DNA of 64,000 nt from Muscardinus avellanarius (GCA_963383645.1 OY726569.1:31845592-31909591); one strand, 5' to 3'. Shown: positions 13,519 to 24,934, counted from the first letter of the stretch. The notes: a model not told the origin generated them from the letters alone. Numbers and translations: made by a program.

Positions 13519-13671
13519 TACATGTCAGTTATACCCCAGCCCTTTTTACTTTATTATCTTAATTTTGAAACAGATCTTCCTAAGCTTCCATGCGAGGCTC
13601 AAGGCTGCAATCATCCTCCTGTCTCAGCCTCCCAAGTACTGAAATTACAGACATGTGCCACTGCACCTGGC
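13519..13671 (-). mobile_element. B1-dID SINE, diverged
   Basis: Reverse-complement copy: CCCCAGCCC, TTTTGAAACAG, TCCTGTCTCAGCCTCCCAAG and ending GCCACTGCACCTGGC (the left-end promoter region). More diverged than the other copies, so older. Confidence 0.75.
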
Positions 13672-13789
13672 AAGAAGGAACTTTTTCAGGAAAGGTAATA
13701 AAGTTGAGATGGGTTTAAAATTCCATTCTGCCTCTGCCTCCTCTATAATTCATGAAAATTTAGTTTCTCATAAAACTTCATCACAGTAG

Positions 13790-14460
13790 TGTCAGAACAG
13801 TTTTCTTAAAGGATTGGTTAAATTGTATAATTTTGGCACCCAAGGATCGTCTATTACTTCCCATTACCTATAGAATGAAGGTTAAATACCTTGGCCTGAA
13901 ACTTAGAGCCCTTGATGATTTCATCTCAGCAAAACTTTCTGACACATTTTTTTCCCCCAAATGCCCGATGCTTTGAACCAAACAGAAGAATTCAATATCC
14001 TTGAGATGGCATGATTTTATTTATTTATTACCTTTTTTCTTGTCCTATTCTGTATCAAAAAGACTTCCCCAGCATTCAGGAGGCTGAGACCAGAGGATCT
14101 CAGTTTGCAGACAGCCTCAGCTACTTAGTGAGGTCCTCTGCAACTTAGTTAGACCCTGTTTCAAAATAAAGAATAAAATCAGGGCAGGGGGTGTATCTCA
14201 GGGATCAAATGCCTGTGGGTTCCACCCCCAGACCCACACACACACAAACACAAAAAGACTTCCTCCTGCATTCTTGCCCACTGTACCTTTCCCTGTTCTC
14301 TAAGTTATCTTTCCCTGGTAAGTAGAAAGGCCCAACCAGAAGAACCTTCTCTGATCTCCCTTCCTATTTTATGTTTTTATTATAGTTACGTCATTGAAGT
14401 CATGTTACATTATCTAAGACTATCTAATGTATTAAATGTACATTATCTAAGACTAAACCT
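13790..14460 (+). repeat. L2 LINE 3'-end fossil, split by a SINE
   Basis: The left part shows CCTATAGAATGAAGGTTAAA followed by TTAGAGCCCTTGATGAT, matching the L2 3' motif 'gaatcaagtccaaactcct...ggccctccatgatctgg'. The right part (14262-14380) shows GAACCTTCTCTGATCTCCC, which matches the later L2 segment 'gccttccctgatctccc'. The two parts are separated by a SINE at 14070-14255, so one L2 copy was interrupted. Confidence 0.6.
14070..14255 (+). mobile_element. B1-dID SINE inside an L2 copy, longer subfamily
   Basis: Starts within the left half at AGCATTCAGGAGGCTGAGAC, runs through CAGCCTCAGCTACTTAGTGA and GACCCTGTTTCAAAATAAAG, then the ID half (GTGTATCTCAGGGATC to CCCCAGACCC). The tail has become a (CA)n run. 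5'-truncated. Confidence 0.8.
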
Positions 14461-14503
14461 TTGCTGAAGATCTAACTCAAATTTGCATGCATGTATCTTT
14501 ATT

Positions 14504-14645
14504 TATACTTTTATTGGTGCATTATAGTTTCATGATGCAGTTCATAGTCATAGTGACATACATGCGCACAGCACTTGGGGAGCTTTCCTCCATAATAGGC
14601 ATACACAAATATCATTTGAATAGAGGACTCTATTAAAACCAAACT
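14504..14645 (-). mobile_element. L1 3'-UTR fragment
   Basis: TTTTATTGGTGCATTATAG is the reverse complement of the terminal sequence seen in the plus-strand L1 at 34860-34885 (CAATGCACCAATAAAAAT), and the following CATACATGCGCACAGCACTT matches the other L1 tails here. Only the 3' end is present. Confidence 0.6.
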
Positions 14646-14671
14646 ATATAAAAAAAAAAAAAAAAAACGGA

Positions 14672-14891
14672 AGGCCAGACATGGTGGCGCATGCTTGTAA
14701 TCCCCCCCCCCCACTCTTGGGAGGCGGAGACAGGAGGATCGTGCTGTTTGGAAGCCAGCCTTGCTGGCTTAAGAGACTGTTTCCACATAAAAATGTTAAA
14801 AAATAGGTCTGGGAGTGTAGCCCGTGGGAGTGTATCCTGGAGGTTGAAGGGCTTCCAGGAACCCCAGTACCACCAAAAAAAAAAAAAAAAA
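14672..14891 (+). mobile_element. B1-dID SINE, hairpin subfamily with small duplication
   Basis: Left half CAGACATGGTGGCGCATGC, a C run, then the subfamily stem-loop AAGCCAGCCTTGCTGGCTT. In the ID half the GGGAGTGTAGCCC segment is partly duplicated (GTGGGAGTGTATCC follows). Ends CCCAGTACCACC and a poly-A tail. Open frames across it are translations of repeat. Confidence 0.88.
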
Positions 14892-16154
14892 TGGAGAGAA
14901 GGCAGTAAAATATCCCTCAGAAACACCCCTCTTCTCCACCTCAAAGATGGTAATTCCACCATATTTCCCTACCAGTTGCTGTAGACTTAACAGAACCCCA
15001 GAACTAGGCATAATTTGTGAGATAACCTGCTACTGTCCTGAAAAGAGGAACAAATTCCAATGTCTATACTTTACTGGAAATAAAATTGTAAATTCTAAGG
15101 AAAATTGCTGAGACTTTGGTTTTTATTCCCTTGCAGATTATTTTTGTAGGTGTGATATGTTGGGAATTTTGATGTTATCTCTTCAATATCAGTACAATAG
15201 GTAAAAGGGTACAAAGGCAGCATACCAGTTAAACTCCTACTGTGTCCACACAATCTGAACAGATAGCTTGATGAATCATTCATCATCTTCCATACCTGAA
15301 AGCACACATATAGGGTGAATTAATTTGAAAAGCTTATTTAATAAAAGCAGTACATGCAAAATACAAAAAGTACATAAAACTATTTAAAATATTTCATTAG
15401 TGCAAAGACTATTTTAATAACTGGGACACTTTATTCGTGTTTGAACTGTTCAAATTGTTTATATAGATTTGTACTTTATCTTCTTAAATACTGTGATCAC
15501 TTAATCAGATGGTTAAACATATAAAATATGATGTCAATATTGGCATCATATTTTATACTAGGGCTTGTACATCTGTGCCACTTTTTGTTACTTTCTACCC
15601 TAACTATTTATGTTATTTCTACATTTTAATAGTAAATTATTCTGTTAATCTTTTCAACTCGTGATTAAGACAACTTTCTAGAAATGATACTATTAATGTA
15701 GAAAATATAAATACATATTTAGAACATTTGATATTTTATTACATATGAAGGATCTTTCATTTCCCAATATTTTCTGGAGGAGAGCTGCCTTGTTTTTATA
15801 TATTGGATTAAAAAATTTAAAAGTATAGGTGTTTTCCATTGTTGCCTCCATGTTCCTTAAATTGATTCACCATGTTTTATTCATCACTACTCTTATTCTT
15901 GGTCATTTAGGATGTTGAACTGTTTATTATGATACTAATTCCATAGTGGACATTTTGATGCATAAACTATACTTTATCACATTTATTTTTATTTCCTTAA
16001 AATTTCTAGAAATGATGTGACTGTGTTTAACAAAAACAAATATTTTAAGGTTAACACATAATACTAAAGTGCTTTAAAAAAACTAAGCACTAATTTACAC
16101 TTCCTCCTCCAATATACCATGGTAATTGTGCCTGTGTGTGTGTATGTGTTAATG
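14892..16154. other. AT-rich single-copy DNA with a palindrome
   Basis: No gene. Its one structured feature is the near-perfect palindrome at 15520-15557, listed separately. Confidence 0.4.
15520..15557. repeat. 38-bp near-perfect palindrome
   Basis: Arms TATAAAATATGATG and CATCATATTTTATA are exactly complementary (14 bp). The middle, CAATATTG, is itself self-complementary, separated from the arms by one T/G position each. It could form a cruciform, be the core of a small inverted-repeat element, or be a chance palindrome in AT-rich DNA. Confidence 0.7.
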
Positions 16155-16346
16155 GTGATTGAACCCAAGGGCATTCTCCCTCTGAGCTGTATCCCCAGTC
16201 TTATTTTTTATTCTTTATTTTGAAAAAAGGACTCACTGAATTACAGAGCACTACACTAAGTAGCTGAGGCTGGCCCCAAACCTACTATTCTCCTGTCTCA
16301 TCCTCCCAAGTACTTGGATTATAAGCCTGTGCCACCATGCCCAGCA
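16155..16346 (-). mobile_element. B1-dID SINE, longer subfamily
   Basis: Reverse-complement copy: TGATTGAACCCAAGGGCATT (ID half), CCCCAGTCTTATTTTTTATT linker, CACTAAGTAGCTGAGGCTGG, TCTCCTGTCTCATCC and GCCACCATGCCCAGC at the promoter end. A GT-rich stretch at its 3' tail side (16130-16150) looks like a decayed tail. Confidence 0.8.
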
Positions 16347-17318
16347 TATAATATGGTATTTGTCACCATACCTTACCTATCACTAAGCACTGTAGTAAGA
16401 AACAAAACAAAACAACCTTTGCTAAGAGGACAGGTTCATTAATCGTCTTATTTAATTTTGCATTTTAATATAATTAAGGTTGAAGTTTTTTCAAATGCTT
16501 ATTGCTCGTATTTTTTCTGGAATTCGATCATTGACTTTCATAAGTGGTAGGCACTGCCCAGTGTTTTATTCTGCCCGTGGATTTTGGTTCCCATAGACTA
16601 CTGTTACAATGAATCAGAAGAAGGACTTGAATTAATATATTAATAACTAATATTAATCATATAGCACTCTATAATTTATGAAGTATTTCAATTTATTATA
16701 TCATTTTATCTTTCAACAATTCTAGAAGCAGCAAAATTGAGATAATTCTCCCTTAAAGGACATTTTTTTTTGTAGTGCTATTCAGGTGGTTACTGGCAGA
16801 GGCCCACACCACAGTACATTTGTACATATCTAAAAGCACACAGCTAGGATGTACACTTACATCCATATGCTATGTTTGTAGGTAGGCATCCTTTATTCAG
16901 TGTAGAGGAACACGACTCAATACCTGATCCTCCACCAATGATTCCTACATGTGAAAAAAAAATTCTACATCCATTAAAACTTCACATAGTAGGCACAGTT
17001 CTTGTTAATGCTTGACCTCAACTCTGTGCACTCACAGTCCCAAACACAAACACAGAACCGAATCTATATTTTTTTACATTTGTACATTCAGCAACACATA
17101 CTTCCAGCCTAACGATTCACTCGCAATTAGTAAAAAAACAATCATGGAGGACATAGTGCATCTTAGAAATCAAGAAAGGAGGTATTTTGTTTGAAAACCT
17201 GCCTTGAAGTATTAGCATAATTTGGGGTATCTCAGCTAAAATGTCAATATCTTATATTAAAATATATTAGTAGCATGAAGGTTAAGTTATAATTATGCCA
17301 TTTCCACACTCATTAGTC
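16347..17318. other. Single-copy AT-rich DNA, nothing recognised
   Basis: The short open frame at 17012-17194 has no recognisable product and no splice context. Confidence 0.4.
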
Positions 17319-17552
17319 TGTTTTGTTTTTGTTTTTGTTTTTGTGGTACTGAGGGTGGAACCCAGGGGCTTTCAACCTCCGGCTATACTCCCAGACCTAT
17401 TTCATATTTTATTTGAAAACAGGGTCTCACTAAGTTGCTGAGAGCCTCACTAGGTAGCTGAGGGGCTGAGGCTGCCTTCGAACCTGTGCGATCCTCCCTG
17501 GTCTCAGCCTCCCAAGCTCAGGGATTACAAGCAGGTGCCACCATGCCCGGCT
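17319..17552 (-). mobile_element. B1-dID SINE, intermediate subfamily
   Basis: (GTTTTT)n tail complement, then GTGGTACTGAGGGTGGAACC, ACTCCCAGACC, CAGGGTCTCACTAAGTTGC, CCTTCGAACCTGTGCGATCC and GCCACCATGCCCGGCT. Carries a small insertion that repeats AGCTGAGG near 17455-17472. Confidence 0.85.
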
Positions 17553-18655
17553 CTGTTTTTGTTTCTTGATTAAGAAAGTGAACATCCTAGATCACTAAGC
17601 CTGGAGTGGAAGGGGTGAAGTAGGCAGTGAAGAACAAAAGGACAAAGGCGAGTCCTGAAGGAGAGAGACCAATTTTGAATTTTGTTTGAATTATAATTTT
17701 TGCCTAGAACAAGGCCTTAATTATAGGCAGAAGGTTAGAATTTCTTATCACTGTGGAAACTATATTTAATTTTGAAGCTTGTCACTTTTATATATAGTCG
17801 TTTTAGGATTCTGACTTTAATGTCCATTTGATGTTTCTCTAAATATAGAAGTAGTGGATTCTCACATTTTCTATAGAAATGCTTTATTTTTCCTTCCTGA
17901 AGGACATTATCTATTTAATGTGTTCTTTTTGGCATCCAGACAGTAGGCCTTGATATTCTTATGTCCTGTGCATACGAATCAAACTAACATGTCCCGAGAG
18001 ACCAGTACATAGGAATTTCTTGTCAGCAAAACTGCGCCTAGTGCAATTCTGGTAGATTTATGCCTGAACAGTCCCCTGGTCAAATTTGGCTTATTATTCT
18101 GAGTCCATTTTTATAATAATGATGCTGGTAATGCTGCAATATATTATTTTAATAGGCTAATACATTGAACTCTAGTTTCTAGGGTATAAATACATTATTC
18201 AGCCCCAACTATTGCATTGTGCCAAACAGGAGAAGAGGAAACTAAAAAATATATGTAATTGTAAAACTATGTAAAAAGTGGATAAAAGTTGGTTGGATTA
18301 TTACATATTTTAAGGTTCATATGCAATGGCTATCTTCTTTTTATTTCTGATTTCTGTGATACCGTATTCACTAGCTTTTGAGTTGGCATTCTAAGCAGAC
18401 TATAGCAGAAAGGAACAACCCTGAGACCCACTGCAGATGTAACATGCAGGCTATTCCTTTTTTGTGTTGAGAAGATTTCTTTTTCAGAGTAAATAAATGT
18501 GTAAAGTGTGTTAAAAACTACAATCATTAGATTCACAAAGTGTTCTAACATCTTCCCTCTAAACTCTCTTTAGTAAGTGTTGCCTGGCAAAGTTCACACA
18601 AACAAACAAACAAAAAAAACACCTGCCTTTTTCTTATATACAAGGTTTATACTTG
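17553..18655. other. Single-copy AT-rich DNA, nothing recognised
   Basis: No repeat, exon or RNA gene supported. The minus-strand frame 18330-18551 has no recognisable product. Confidence 0.4.
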
Positions 18656-18656
18656 A

Positions 18657-18700
18657 GGCTGGGAGCATGGCTCAGGGGTAGAGCATTTTGCCTATCAAAA
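18657..18700 (+). mobile_element. ID-type monomer fragment
   Basis: GGCTGGGAGCATGGCTCAGG with GTAGAGCATTTTGCC is the tRNA-like ID 5' region (A box) without a preceding B1 half. It is interrupted by the B1-dID copy that follows, so it is the host of that insertion or an unrelated truncated ID copy. Confidence 0.55.
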
Positions 18701-18710
18701 GTCTCTGGCC

Positions 18711-18909
18711 ATCGGGGTGTAGTGGCACACTCTTGTGATCCCCACACTTGGGAGGAAAGACAGGAGGATCTTACGGGTTCGAAGCCAGCCACGCTGGCTT
18801 AAGAGACCCTGTTTCCAAATAAAAAAGTATAAAATAGGCCTGGGAGTATAGCCTGGAGGTAGAAGGGTTTCCAGGAACCCCAGTACTACGAAAAAAAGAA
18901 AAAAAAAAA
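18711..18909 (+). mobile_element. B1-dID SINE, hairpin subfamily, with target-site duplication
   Basis: Left half TGTAGTGGCACACTCTTGTG, stem-loop AAGCCAGCCACGCTGGCTT, direct join to AAGAGACCCTGTTTCC, then the ID half to CCCAGTACTACG and an A-rich tail. Flanks AAAGTCTCTGGCC (ending 18710) and AAAGTCTTTGGCC (ending 18919) are a one-mismatch target-site duplication. Confidence 0.88.
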
Positions 18910-18986
18910 GTCTTTGGCCTTACTTTTTCATATTATGAATATGCAAAGACAGGATGTATGAAGCTTGTGTATATGTGTGAGGTTTC

Positions 18987-19233
18987 TTTTTTGTTTTTTT
19001 TGTTTTTTTGTTTTTTTTTTTTTGGTGGTACTGGGGGTGGAACAACCCAGAGGCTTTCTATCTCCAGGCTATACTCCCAGACCTTTTTTTTTTTTTTTTA
19101 ATTTGGAAACAGGGTCTCACTAAGTTGCTGAAAGCTTCACTAAGTAGCTGAGGCTGGCTTCGAACCCATGCGATCCTCCTGTCTCAGCCTCCCAAGCTCA
19201 GGGATTACAAGCGTGCGCCACCACGCCCGGCTC
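18987..19233 (-). mobile_element. B1-dID SINE, intermediate subfamily
   Basis: Long T-rich tail complement, GGTGGTACTGGGGGTGGAAC, ACTCCCAGACC, CAGGGTCTCACTAAGTTGC, GGCTTCGAACCCATGCGATC and GCGCCACCACGCCCGGCT. Well preserved, so relatively young. Confidence 0.9.
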
Positions 19234-22200
19234 TTATATGTGTGAGTTTTATGTGTTTTAATTTTTAATTATAATTTGACTAAAATTGCCAACAGCCAAA
19301 TGGTTCTACTTGAATAATAATCCCATTTTTAAAAAGGTGCTGACTTTGAAAGGTATTGGGACTTAATTTGTCTTTGATATTATTTCATGTGTAAAATAGT
19401 GAATGCTCTTTCATGTAATTTTTCTCCATCAAAAATTATATTTGACCTATTAAAGTCTACGAGTACCAAACACTGTGCTCATAATGTTTTTGAATTTCTA
19501 GAAATAAAGGAAAATACAAAGAACAACGTTCATCTTATTGCTCTCAATCTTCCTGTAGCCTAGACTGTTTTTTATTGCCATCTGAGATGTGTCTGATAAC
19601 GACAGAGACAATTAACACAAAATTAAATGGTACAAAGAGAAATCTGAGTAGTCTTCTTTTTCATGTTCCTTAAAATGAAGAAGTTGTATATGTATTGATC
19701 GTTTCCTGTGTGAAGGCACGCTGCCATATATTAGGAAAAGTATTACAGAAACTTATAATTTATCCCTTGCCTTCTTAGTGTTTGTAATTTTTAGAGAAAT
19801 ATTATATTTACCCAAAAAAGAATAAAGAAAAAATGAGGTCAAGTTTTGACAGTGTAAAAGGCTTTGGTTTCTCTGTCCTTGTCCGTAAGGATATTTTCAG
19901 GCATCTACTTCAGGGAAGTTTTCTTCCATCTCTGATCTGTGCCCTTTCTTCTTTGCCTAGTCATTATTCTCAATTAGGAATGCTATGGGCAGTCATTATC
20001 TATTGAACCCATTTAGAAATCTGGCCACAGACTTCATCAACTCCAGCCTTCCAAGGATACTGATTTTGCTGGCAAGCGCATGGCTTTTGAATAAACAAGA
20101 CAGATTTGCTCACAGATACTATATTTTTTATTTCAACCAATATTCTTTTTCCTTTTTTCAAGGAGTTAGCACCTGATTAGAGCTGTTCTTTTTGCTAATT
20201 CAGCTCTCTGGATAATAAATATTTTATCTTATCAATAAACATGAATTTCTGTGATCCAAAGATATTTAGGTCCGTAATTAGATAGTACATCTAAATTGGT
20301 TAATCAGAGTGTTTTCTGGCTGTTTCTGAGTCAAAGTTACACTTCATCCCTGGTTAGCCTTTGTAATATTCAAGCTGAACAACTTAAAATTCTTAGTTCA
20401 AACTACTTACAATCTGTGTTAATCAAAATGCTGTAATTAAATTGGGCATGGACTTATTCTATAACCTTATCCACTTTGCATTTAAGTTGTCTCTACATGA
20501 ATGTTTGACACTGGTACAGTCTTTAAATATTAATGTGTAAGGGGAAAAAGGATGAAAGGAATAGCTAGAGCCAAAGAAAAGTAAAAGATATCAAGGGGCA
20601 ATTGTAATAAAATCCTTAAGGAAGTTGGAAGAGTATGCAAAGAAAAATAAACTTGTCAAAGTAGCTAGTTATCAGCATAAAGTAGCACAATTTATATACA
20701 ATCTTAAGCTCTAAGGAATGAGTAGCCATAACAAGCTTTTGTACAATAAAGATTAGAATCTCTGTGAAGCAGTTTCTTGTGTTTTTTCCTCCTCTTGTGA
20801 ATTTCACTTTTAAATGGTCACAAACCTACAAAACAGGTTAAAAATGAAACAAAGCAAAGCAAATAGAAAACTGCATTTTCTTCTTTCATATAAAAAAAGC
20901 ATAAAACAAAACCCAGCACACATCTCAAAGTCTGATTTTTGCACCTCTAACAGTCAGTCTCCCTATGATGTTGGTAAAAAAATAGTGTAAGACCAGACAG
21001 CATCTCAAAATAACATGCTTATGTTCTGTGCACAATGGAAGACTCCTTAGCATAATCCGTAGAAGTTTCAAGTAGGTATGTTGTCAAATAGCTAGGCTTT
21101 TACGAGGAAGAAGGAAGGAGGAGCATGTATGAAACCAAATGTATGGCTAGTGTCTCTCTTTGCACCAGATAGAGAAATTATATTTGTTGAGACACTGCAG
21201 TGCTGAGATTTGAGAAGAGTGTATGCCCTCAATTTCACTGTACTATACTAGTGTTCATTCAACTGATGAAGTTCTCAACTCAAAGGGCAACATCCACTTT
21301 GTTCTAAGTTCCTGCTGGAATGGAAAAGCTGACAAGGGAAAACTTACACAAAGGATATTGTGCTGTTAAAGTTTGTTCAAAGCCACACTTGTCAGATCTC
21401 TTTGAAATGAAATTGAAAAGGAAAAACCAATTTTCTTTGAGGACAAAGTTCATCTCATTTGGTGTGCTGCACCTGTCTAATTTTCTTCTCCGAGAAAGAA
21501 ATCTTGACTAAGAAAATTTGAAAACATAGTTTATTCTAGTACAGGTATGTATCATAATGTTTAATTCAGAGTAGTGTTACATTCTGAAAAAAATAAATAT
21601 AGGTGAAATACTGCCTGTTGGAGCTGTGTTAAATACCTCAGTTGGCTGAAATTATTAGACACCATTATTCTGTCTTCAAAATATCTCTGAAGGGCAGTAG
21701 TCAGAACTATCCTGAAATGAGAGCACTTGAATTTTTCTCTTTGTCAGAGATGTACAAATGCACAGTATGATTCTAAGTACATTATCAGCCTGAAGTCTAT
21801 GATAGACTTCTCAACGGTGTTTTGGGTAAATATCTTGTATGTTTCCAAATCTGGGAAAGAAAAGCAGCATCTATTTTTAGGATAACACATTTATAAAAAT
21901 TAAAGGTTATAATTGCATTTTTTAAATGCCACCAGATAGTGTGCTGGGTAAGTCCATATCAACGACAAATGAGAACTTTGTAAGTCATATATTACAATTT
22001 TCTGTAAGTTGAAGATTACAGGTCAATGCAAAATAAAATAAAATATGAAAGTGAATACATCAAACTACAAAGAGAGATAGCTATGAGCCTAGATAAGAAT
22101 ATGTTCAAGACAGAAAAAAGTTATTTTAGTCAACAGAAAAAATAATGAAAACAAACCAAAGGGTAATCCTCTTTTTAATACATCCTATCTCCTCTTTCTT

Positions 22201-22919
22201 TTTCCTTTTGTTTCTGTTATCCTTCCTTCCTTAATCTTATCCAATGTGATTGGCTACATTTTTATATATTAACCCCATTTATTGGCAATAAGACATGATT
22301 AAAATGAGGAAGCATTTGAAAACTGGGAAGGAAAAGTGAATTATATCCTATCTGTTAGATCATGGGAAACAGATCATCTTGGTTTTTGCCAGAATCTCCC
22401 CAGAAATTTACATTCCGTAGCTTCTTTCTCTGTGAATGTTTTCCACTAGGAACTATATTGCCAATCCCTTTTTATTTGTTCTGTGTCCAAATGTTGATCC
22501 AGCTGAATTCTTTTGAATTTGTTTTTAGTCTGCTTATATCTCTGTAGATTGTTTCACATAGCTACAGCCTTTGTGTAAAATTTAATTCTTTTTAATACAG
22601 TATTCACCATGACCTTGAAAAACAGACTCACTGTTGAAATTTTGGGACAGCAGCTACATTTCTTTAGCATCAAAACTCAAATGACCATCACCTTGGAAAA
22701 TCAAAGGAAAATCTTGTTAGGGTTGAGATTATTCAACTAAATGAAAAACAAGCTTACCTATTTTTATCCCACTTTTAATTTTTATTTCCTTTATGCTCCA
22801 TCTGTTATAGAGTAAGTATGTTTTGATTTAGTGAAAACATCTTCAGAAATTAACCATTCCTATTATAGCTTAAAAGCTGCATGCTATTCGTGTTTCGCAT
22901 TCATAAGAATCATAATTTA
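19234..22919. other. SINE-free AT-rich stretch, no gene seen
   Basis: Nearly 3.7 kb with no recent retroposon that I can recognise. Short frames (19985-20176, 20616-20807, 21320-21511, 22362-22547) have no recognisable domain. Confidence 0.4.
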
Positions 22920-23076
22920 TTATGCACTTGTGTGTAAATTACTCCCTTGTCATCTTCCCTTCAAAGTCATGAGTTTCAGGCAGTTTCTTTAGAGAACAGC
23001 ATCTTTACCTGATGTGCACTGTGTATTTCCCTTGGTGCCTATTTCTATGCTCAGTAAATATTTGTTGAAATAAGGT
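22920..23076 (+). repeat. L2 3'-terminal fossil
   Basis: TTGGTGCCTATTTCTATGCT then CAGTAAATATTTGTTGAA matches the terminal L2 motif 'cctagcacagtgcctggcac...tcaataaatatttgttgaa'. Diverged. Confidence 0.5.
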
Positions 23077-23719
23077 ATGTGGCTTCCTTGTTTTCCCTTG
23101 AACATCACTCTCTGATTTTTCCCTTTATAATGCCCAGAACACTAAAGTTATATTAGAGCAAACACTGTTGTTTTCTTCGTCACAGTCCATACATTAATTA
23201 TATGCTCCTTTTTCTGGTCCATCTTCCCCCAAGGATGGTAAATGATCCAATTTTTTCCTGATTCTAAGATGTTGTCTATAGTCTACATGCTTGCTTCACT
23301 AATGAGATTTTTATGTGTAGATTTTACATCTTCAAACTGTAGTAGGCTTTAAAGAATATTTACCAGAAAATGAACCGGTAGTGGCTGCACTTCATTTTAT
23401 ATTTCTGTAATGTAGCTGGCCACCACTGTCCGATAATGACATAGACCTAGGGATCAAAACATGTGCCTGAATTTGCACTGGTACGAGAGCCAGTCTTCTA
23501 CCCAGATTCTTGTTTTATACATTCATGTGTTCAAAATATGTTTCTAGTTCACACTGTACACCTAATACAGTGCTTTAGAAACTACAAAGAGACATTAAAC
23601 AATCTATACCCTTAAAATCAGAGGTTATTTTATGTTGTTTAGAGGACTTCTATATTAATTATCTTTGATTTCCTATGACAGCCAAGAGAAGCTACTCATT
23701 ATGCTAGAACATATATAAA
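23077..23719. other. Single-copy DNA, nothing recognised
   Basis: A weak resemblance to an old 'attcatgtgttcaaaatatgt' repeat near 23520-23600 is too diverged to call. Confidence 0.35.
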
Positions 23720-23860
23720 AACCTAGAGATTTAACCCTCACACTTCTAATCCCAGCATTCTGGAGGCTGAGACAGAAGGATCATGGTTTATGGATGGCCT
23801 CAGCTACTTAGTGAGGTTCTTTGCAACTCAGTGAGACCCTGTTATAAAATAAAAGAATAA

Positions 23861-24327
23861 GACCAGGGGTGGTGGCACATGCTTGTAATTCCCACGCTTA
23901 GGAGGTGGAGACAGGAAGATTGCACAGGTTCGAAGCCAGCCTCGCTGGCTGAAGAGACCCTGTTTCCAAAAATAAAAATAAAAGCTGGCCGTGGTGGTGC
24001 ACGCTTGTAATCCCAGCATTTGGGAGGCTGAGACCTGGAGGATCGCAGTTCGCGGACAGCCTCAGCTACTTAGTGAGGCCCTCTGCAACTCAGTGAGACC
24101 CAGTTTCAAAATAAAGAATAAAAAATAGGGCAGGGGGTATAGCTTGGAGGTCAAATGCCCCTGGGTTCCATCCTCAGACCCGCAAAAAAAAAAATAATAA
24201 TAACAATAATAAATAAATAAATAAATATAAAAATAAAAATAAAAATAAAAATAAAAATAAAAAATAAAATAGGTCTGGGAGTGTAGCCCGGAGGTAGAAG
24301 GGTTTCCAGGAACCCCAGTACCACCAG
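23861..24327 (+). mobile_element. Middle SINE of the nest, hairpin subfamily, split
   Basis: Left half 23861-23983 has GGTGGTGGCACATGCTTG and the stem-loop AAGCCAGCCTCGCTGGCT, with the subfamily's direct join to GAAGAGACCCTGTTTCC. Its ID half is at 24263-24327 (GGTCTGGGAGTGTAGCCC to CCCAGTACCACC). The innermost SINE sits in its A-rich linker. Confidence 0.85.
23984..24262 (+). mobile_element. Innermost SINE of the nest, longer subfamily, complete
   Basis: Continuous from GCTGGCCGTGGTGGTGCACG through CAGCCTCAGCTACTTAGTGA, GACCCAGTTTCAAAATAAAG, the ID half (GTATAGCTTGGAGGTC to CCTCAGACCC) and a long A/T-rich tail of AAT and AAAT repeats (24184-24262). The minus-strand 133- and 106-codon frames here are translations of this repeat. 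Confidence 0.85.
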
Positions 24328-24483
24328 TAAAATAAAATAAAAAATAAAATAAAATAAAATAATAAAAACTAGGGCTGAGGTTGTAGTCCAGAGATAGAAT
24401 GCCCTTGGGTTCCATCCCCAGTACCACAAAAACAAACAAACAAACAAACAAACAAACAAACAAACAAACAACCTAGAGCTTTA

Positions 24484-24680
24484 ACCAGGCATGGTAGTGC
24501 ATTTCTGTATTCCCAGTACTTGGGAGGCCAAAATAGGAGGCTAGCCTCAGCAAATTAGTAAAGTCTTTCAGCAACTTATCAAGACCCTGTTGAAAAAGAA
24601 AAAAATAAATAAAATAGGACTCAGGGTATCTCAGAGGTAAAGTTCTCCTGTGTTGGAATCCTAGTACCAAGGAGAAACAA
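24484..24680 (+). mobile_element. Older B1-dID SINE beside the nest
   Basis: CCAGGCATGGTAGTGCATTT, CAGTACTTGGGAGGCC, a shortened middle and an ID half ending GAATCCTAGTACCAAG. More diverged than the nested copies. A third copy of the ACTAGAGGTTT motif follows it (about 24689-24700). Confidence 0.75.
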
Positions 24681-24742
24681 AGCAAAACAACTAGAGGTTT
24701 GAATGTACCACTGAAGAACTCTTTATTTCTTTATTTTTTTCT

Positions 24743-24934
24743 GTACTGGGAATGGAATCCAGGAAGGTTCTATCTCCAAGATACATTCCCAGCCCTATTT
24801 TTTATTCTTTATTATGAAGCAAGGTCTCATGGAGTTTCAAAAGACCTCACTAAGTAGCTGAAGCTATCCAAGAACCACGATCCTCCTGTCTCAGCCTCCT
24901 GAATGCTAGGATTACAAGCATGTACCACCATGCC
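24743..24934 (-). mobile_element. B1-dID SINE, longer subfamily
   Basis: Reverse-complement copy: CTGTACTGGGAATGGAATCC, ATTCCCAGCCCTATTTTTTA, CACTAAGTAGCTGAAGC, GATCCTCCTGTCTCAGCC and TACCACCATGCCCAG. Confidence 0.82.

Larger units (their letters stand above)
23737..24471 (+). mobile_element. Outermost SINE of a three-deep nest, split
   Basis: Left half at 23737-23860 (CTAATCCCAGCATTCTGGAG ... GAGACCCTGTTATAAAATAA) is separated from its ID half at 24366-24427 (AGGGCTGAGGTTGTAGTCC to CCCCAGTACCAC) by two further SINEs. The tail is (AAAC)n at 24428-24471. Flanking copies ACCTAGAGATTTAACC (ending 23736) and ACCTAGAGCTTTAACC (ending 24486) are its target-site duplication. Confidence 0.85.

Noticed and set aside
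24062..24471. Minus-strand frames of 133 and 106 codons rich in Phe/Tyr/Ile
   Set aside because: They are translations of SINE linkers and A-rich tails read in reverse; no protein is implied.
24428..24471. Regular short direct repeats that could suggest an array
   Set aside because: A simple AAAC microsatellite at a SINE tail; no spacer-repeat structure, so not CRISPR-like.
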